Origin: Treponema sp.
GTDB lineage: Bacteria > Spirochaetota > Spirochaetia > Treponematales > Breznakiellaceae
DNA: 6,001 bases
NCBI GenBank assembly: GCA_031275035.1
Contig: JAISPH010000187.1
Location: forward strand, 1 to 6,001
Reading direction: 5' to 3'
The translations under genes were made by a program, and so were the position numbers. Each line of letters starts with the position of its first letter. Within the stretch, counting starts at the first letter, position 1. The notes below the pieces were generated by a model. It was not told the origin of the DNA, made no database searches, and worked only from the letters and a program-made list of their open reading frames with translations. Below are positions 5,089-6,001 of the stretch, piece by piece.

Positions 5089-5102
5089 AAAAGAGGGGAA
5101 TT

Positions 5103-5121
5103 CTTTGCCAAGCTGTCAAAG
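5103..5121. promoter_or_regulatory. Near-palindrome in the HxlR gene leader, possible autoregulatory site
   Basis: CTTTGCCAAGCTGTCAAAG is an interrupted dyad centred on 5112: 7 of 9 position pairs match, with outer arms CTTTG/CAAAG. It lies between the predicted transcription start and the Shine-Dalgarno. HxlR-family proteins are dimers that bind such dyads and often control their own genes. Binding here is inferred. Confidence 0.3.
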
Positions 5122-5136
5122 GATAGGAGGACGCCC

Positions 5137-5542
5137 TTGCCTGTCCGGTTACGGTCCGAAATAGAACGCAAATTCAAAAATCAGGAATTTACCTGCGAAA
5201 AAGAACTTACCATGTCAATTATCAGCGGTAAGTACAAAGTAGTCATTATCTGGCACCTGGGCAACGAAGGCCCCCGCCGTTTCGGTCAGTTATTCAGGCT
5301 GTTTAACGGGATCAGCAACCGCATTTTAACCAAACAGCTTCGGGACCTTGAGCAGGACGGCATCATCGCCCGTCATGTCTATGCGGTGGCGCCTCCCAAG
5401 GTGGGAGTATTATCTTACCGGGCGGGGAAATACCCTGCTGCCCATTGTCAACGAAATTTACCGCTGGGGGAAAGAAAACATGCAGTACTACTATGACCGC
5501 TTTCTGGCCCGAAACAAAACGGCCCCCGGCGCCGAACAGTAA
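5137..5542 (+). pseudogene. HxlR-family winged-helix regulator, one-base frameshift
   Basis: A TTG start with an AGGAGG Shine-Dalgarno (5125-5130) 6 bases ahead opens the frame. The first 89 codons match HxlR proteins: an N-terminal Cys in FTCEKELTM (Cys20), then ISGKYKVVIIWHL, GPRRFGQLFRLFNGISNRIL, TKQLRDLEQDGII and VYAVAPPKV. The expected continuation is in the next frame: EYYLTGRGNTLLPIVNEIYR, then WGKENMQYYY to a TAA ending at 5542. In the original frame the protein instead drifts into unrelated residues and stops at 5496. Removing one G from the GGG at 5403-5405 restores a normal 134-residue protein. HxlR proteins often sense electrophiles or oxidants through a conserved N-terminal Cys and repress nearby genes. 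The intact ends suggest a recent mutation or a sequencing error. Programmed frameshifting is less likely because no slippery heptamer is evident. Confidence 0.85.
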
Positions 5543-5563
5543 CCGGGTTGTCGAATAAGTCCA

Positions 5564-5579
5564 GTAACAAATTTGTTAC
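5564..5579. promoter_or_regulatory. Perfect 16-bp palindrome downstream of the HxlR gene
   Basis: GTAACAAATTTGTTAC is fully self-complementary and is followed 5 bases later by a related imperfect dyad, GTACAA-AA-TTGTGC (5584-5597). Two adjacent dyads sharing an ACAA/TTGT core look like a paired operator for a dimeric regulator. It lies 21 bases after the HxlR stop and upstream of an apparently unoccupied stretch, so the controlled gene is uncertain. Confidence 0.45.
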
Positions 5580-5597
5580 AATAGTACAAAATTGTGC

Positions 5598-5703
5598 GTA
5601 ATTTACAGATCGCAAAACCGGGATTATCATTTAATTAATTCACGGACAATAGGGAAAAGAATGTTTAACCCGCGTGTGCCGCCGCCTTTTTTATTCGAAA
5701 GTC
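5598..5703 (+). other. Intergenic stretch with a possible 16-codon remnant
   Basis: I see no convincing gene here. An ATG at 5661, with a weak AGGGA 5 bases ahead, opens a 16-codon frame (MFNPRVPPPFLFESLV) that stops at 5709-5711, inside the left arm of the hairpin cluster that follows. It could be the start of a gene interrupted by that cluster or a chance frame. Confidence 0.2.
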
Positions 5704-5836
5704 TGGTTTAATGCCCCGTGGCTTGCCGCGGTTCAAACAAAGCAACGCTTGCAAAAACTTGGTACAATTCCGCGCCGCTGTATAGCGGCGCATAAATCCT
5801 TCTTCTAATTGCCAGCCCAACGGGCTGATTAAACCA
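5704..5836. repeat. Hairpin-cluster element with an outer 9-bp inverted repeat
   Basis: TGGTTTAAT (5704-5712) is a perfect inverted repeat of ATTAAACCA (5828-5836). Inside are four smaller hairpins: CCGTGGC-TT-GCCGCGG with one G:U (5716-5731), AAGC-AAC-GCTT (5740-5750), GCGCCGCT-GTAT-AGCGGCGC (5772-5791) and CAGCCC-AAC-GGGCTG (5813-5827). The layout of several compact hairpins in an outer stem, about 130 bases long, resembles the cluster at 1467-1589 although the sequences differ. No coding frame fits. It may be a non-autonomous repeat or a structured RNA; no known family is recognised. Confidence 0.5.
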
Positions 5837-5867
5837 AAGAACCCGCTCACCGGTTCGCGGGGGAGGG

Positions 5868-5873
5868 TATAAT
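5868..5873 (+). promoter_or_regulatory. Possible -10 box for the gene at 5955
   Basis: TATAAT matches the -10 consensus perfectly and would start a transcript near 5880, about 75 bases before the ATG. No good -35 box lies at the right distance, so this is only a candidate. Confidence 0.3.
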
Positions 5874-5890
5874 AAATTTCCTCTCGAACG

Positions 5891-5950
5891 AGCCTCCCCG
5901 CAAATATGGCAACGCTTAGGGATACCCCGGAGCTCTGCTCCGGGGAGGCT
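5891..5950 (+). promoter_or_regulatory. Leader with two competing hairpins over the Shine-Dalgarno
   Basis: The Shine-Dalgarno GGGGAGG (5942-5948) can pair in two ways. AGCCTCCCCG (5891-5900) is a perfect 10-bp complement of CGGGGAGGCT (5941-5950) and would bury the whole site. CCCCGGAGC (5925-5933) is a perfect 9-bp complement of GCTCCGGGG (5937-5945) with a TCT loop and would cover only part of it. The two stems share bases 5941-5945 and so exclude each other. This is the arrangement of a leader that can switch translation, although no ligand or known riboswitch class is recognised. Confidence 0.45.
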
Positions 5951-5954
5951 CATC

Positions 5955-6001
5955 ATGGAATTTACCTTCGGCGAATACGGCTATGAGGATGACGGCAACA
6001 A
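5955..6001 (+). CDS. Start of an unrecognised gene (partial)
   Basis: An ATG 6 bases after a strong GGGGAGG Shine-Dalgarno opens a frame reading MEFTFGEYGYEDDGN before the window ends. Fifteen residues are too few to name a family; the stretch is rich in acidic and aromatic residues. The good ribosome-binding site and the structured leader argue that it is a real start. Confidence 0.55.
   Translation, partial: MEFTFGEYGYEDDGN

Noticed and set aside
5401..5407. Programmed ribosomal frameshift in the HxlR gene
   Set aside because: The GTGGGAG context is not a recognised slippery heptamer and no stimulatory Shine-Dalgarno or hairpin was noted nearby; a simple insertion explains it better.
5708..5956. 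Minus-strand open frames across the hairpin cluster and leader (also 5665-5850)
   Set aside because: They are explained by GC-rich palindromes; no ribosome-binding site, family motif or consistent coding pattern was seen.

Overview
The window looks like chromosomal DNA of a Gram-negative-type (two-membrane) bacterium of moderate to slightly high G+C content. A host-associated spirochaete of the Treponema type is my best guess: a spirochaete-style lipoprotein (lipobox LFAGC) sits beside an outer-membrane TonB-dependent receptor, and small gene fragments and hairpin-rich intergenic DNA are common. The taxon is an inference from gene style, not a match to a known sequence.

Layout. (1) 1-404: the 5' end of a half-size ABC exporter on the minus strand, with a clear promoter and a palindromic operator-like site at its start. 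(2) 454-546: a short remnant resembling the C-terminus of Uma2/DUF820 proteins. (3) 621-736: a tRNA-Ala(GGC) gene with its own promoter, followed by a strong hairpin. (4) About 740-1440: an AT-rich, accessory-looking stretch with one small unrecognised ORF, several inverted repeats, and a pair of hairpins that resemble the ends of an IS200/IS605-type element. (5) About 1465-1590: a GC-rich cluster of short palindromes. (6) 1616-5046: the core of the window. A promoter and a cobalamin riboswitch are followed by a leader whose Shine-Dalgarno sequence lies in a UUCG-capped hairpin, then a lipoprotein with an internal duplication, then 8 bases later a BtuB-like TonB-dependent receptor. (7) 5060-5542: an HxlR-family regulator gene with a TTG start and a one-base frameshift. 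(8) 5543-5954: no convincing gene, but a perfect 16-bp palindrome, a second hairpin-cluster element and a leader with competing hairpins over a Shine-Dalgarno sequence. (9) 5955-6001: the start of an unrecognised gene.

How the genes work together. The riboswitch, lipoprotein and receptor read as one corrinoid-uptake operon. When cobalamin is scarce, the lipoprotein and the receptor would be made. The receptor would import cobalamin or a related corrinoid across the outer membrane using TonB energy, and the lipoprotein may act as a surface or periplasmic partner. That lipoprotein has no family I recognise and is the best candidate for undescribed biology here. The link between the HxlR gene and the rest is unclear, since it has its own promoter and its reading frame is broken.
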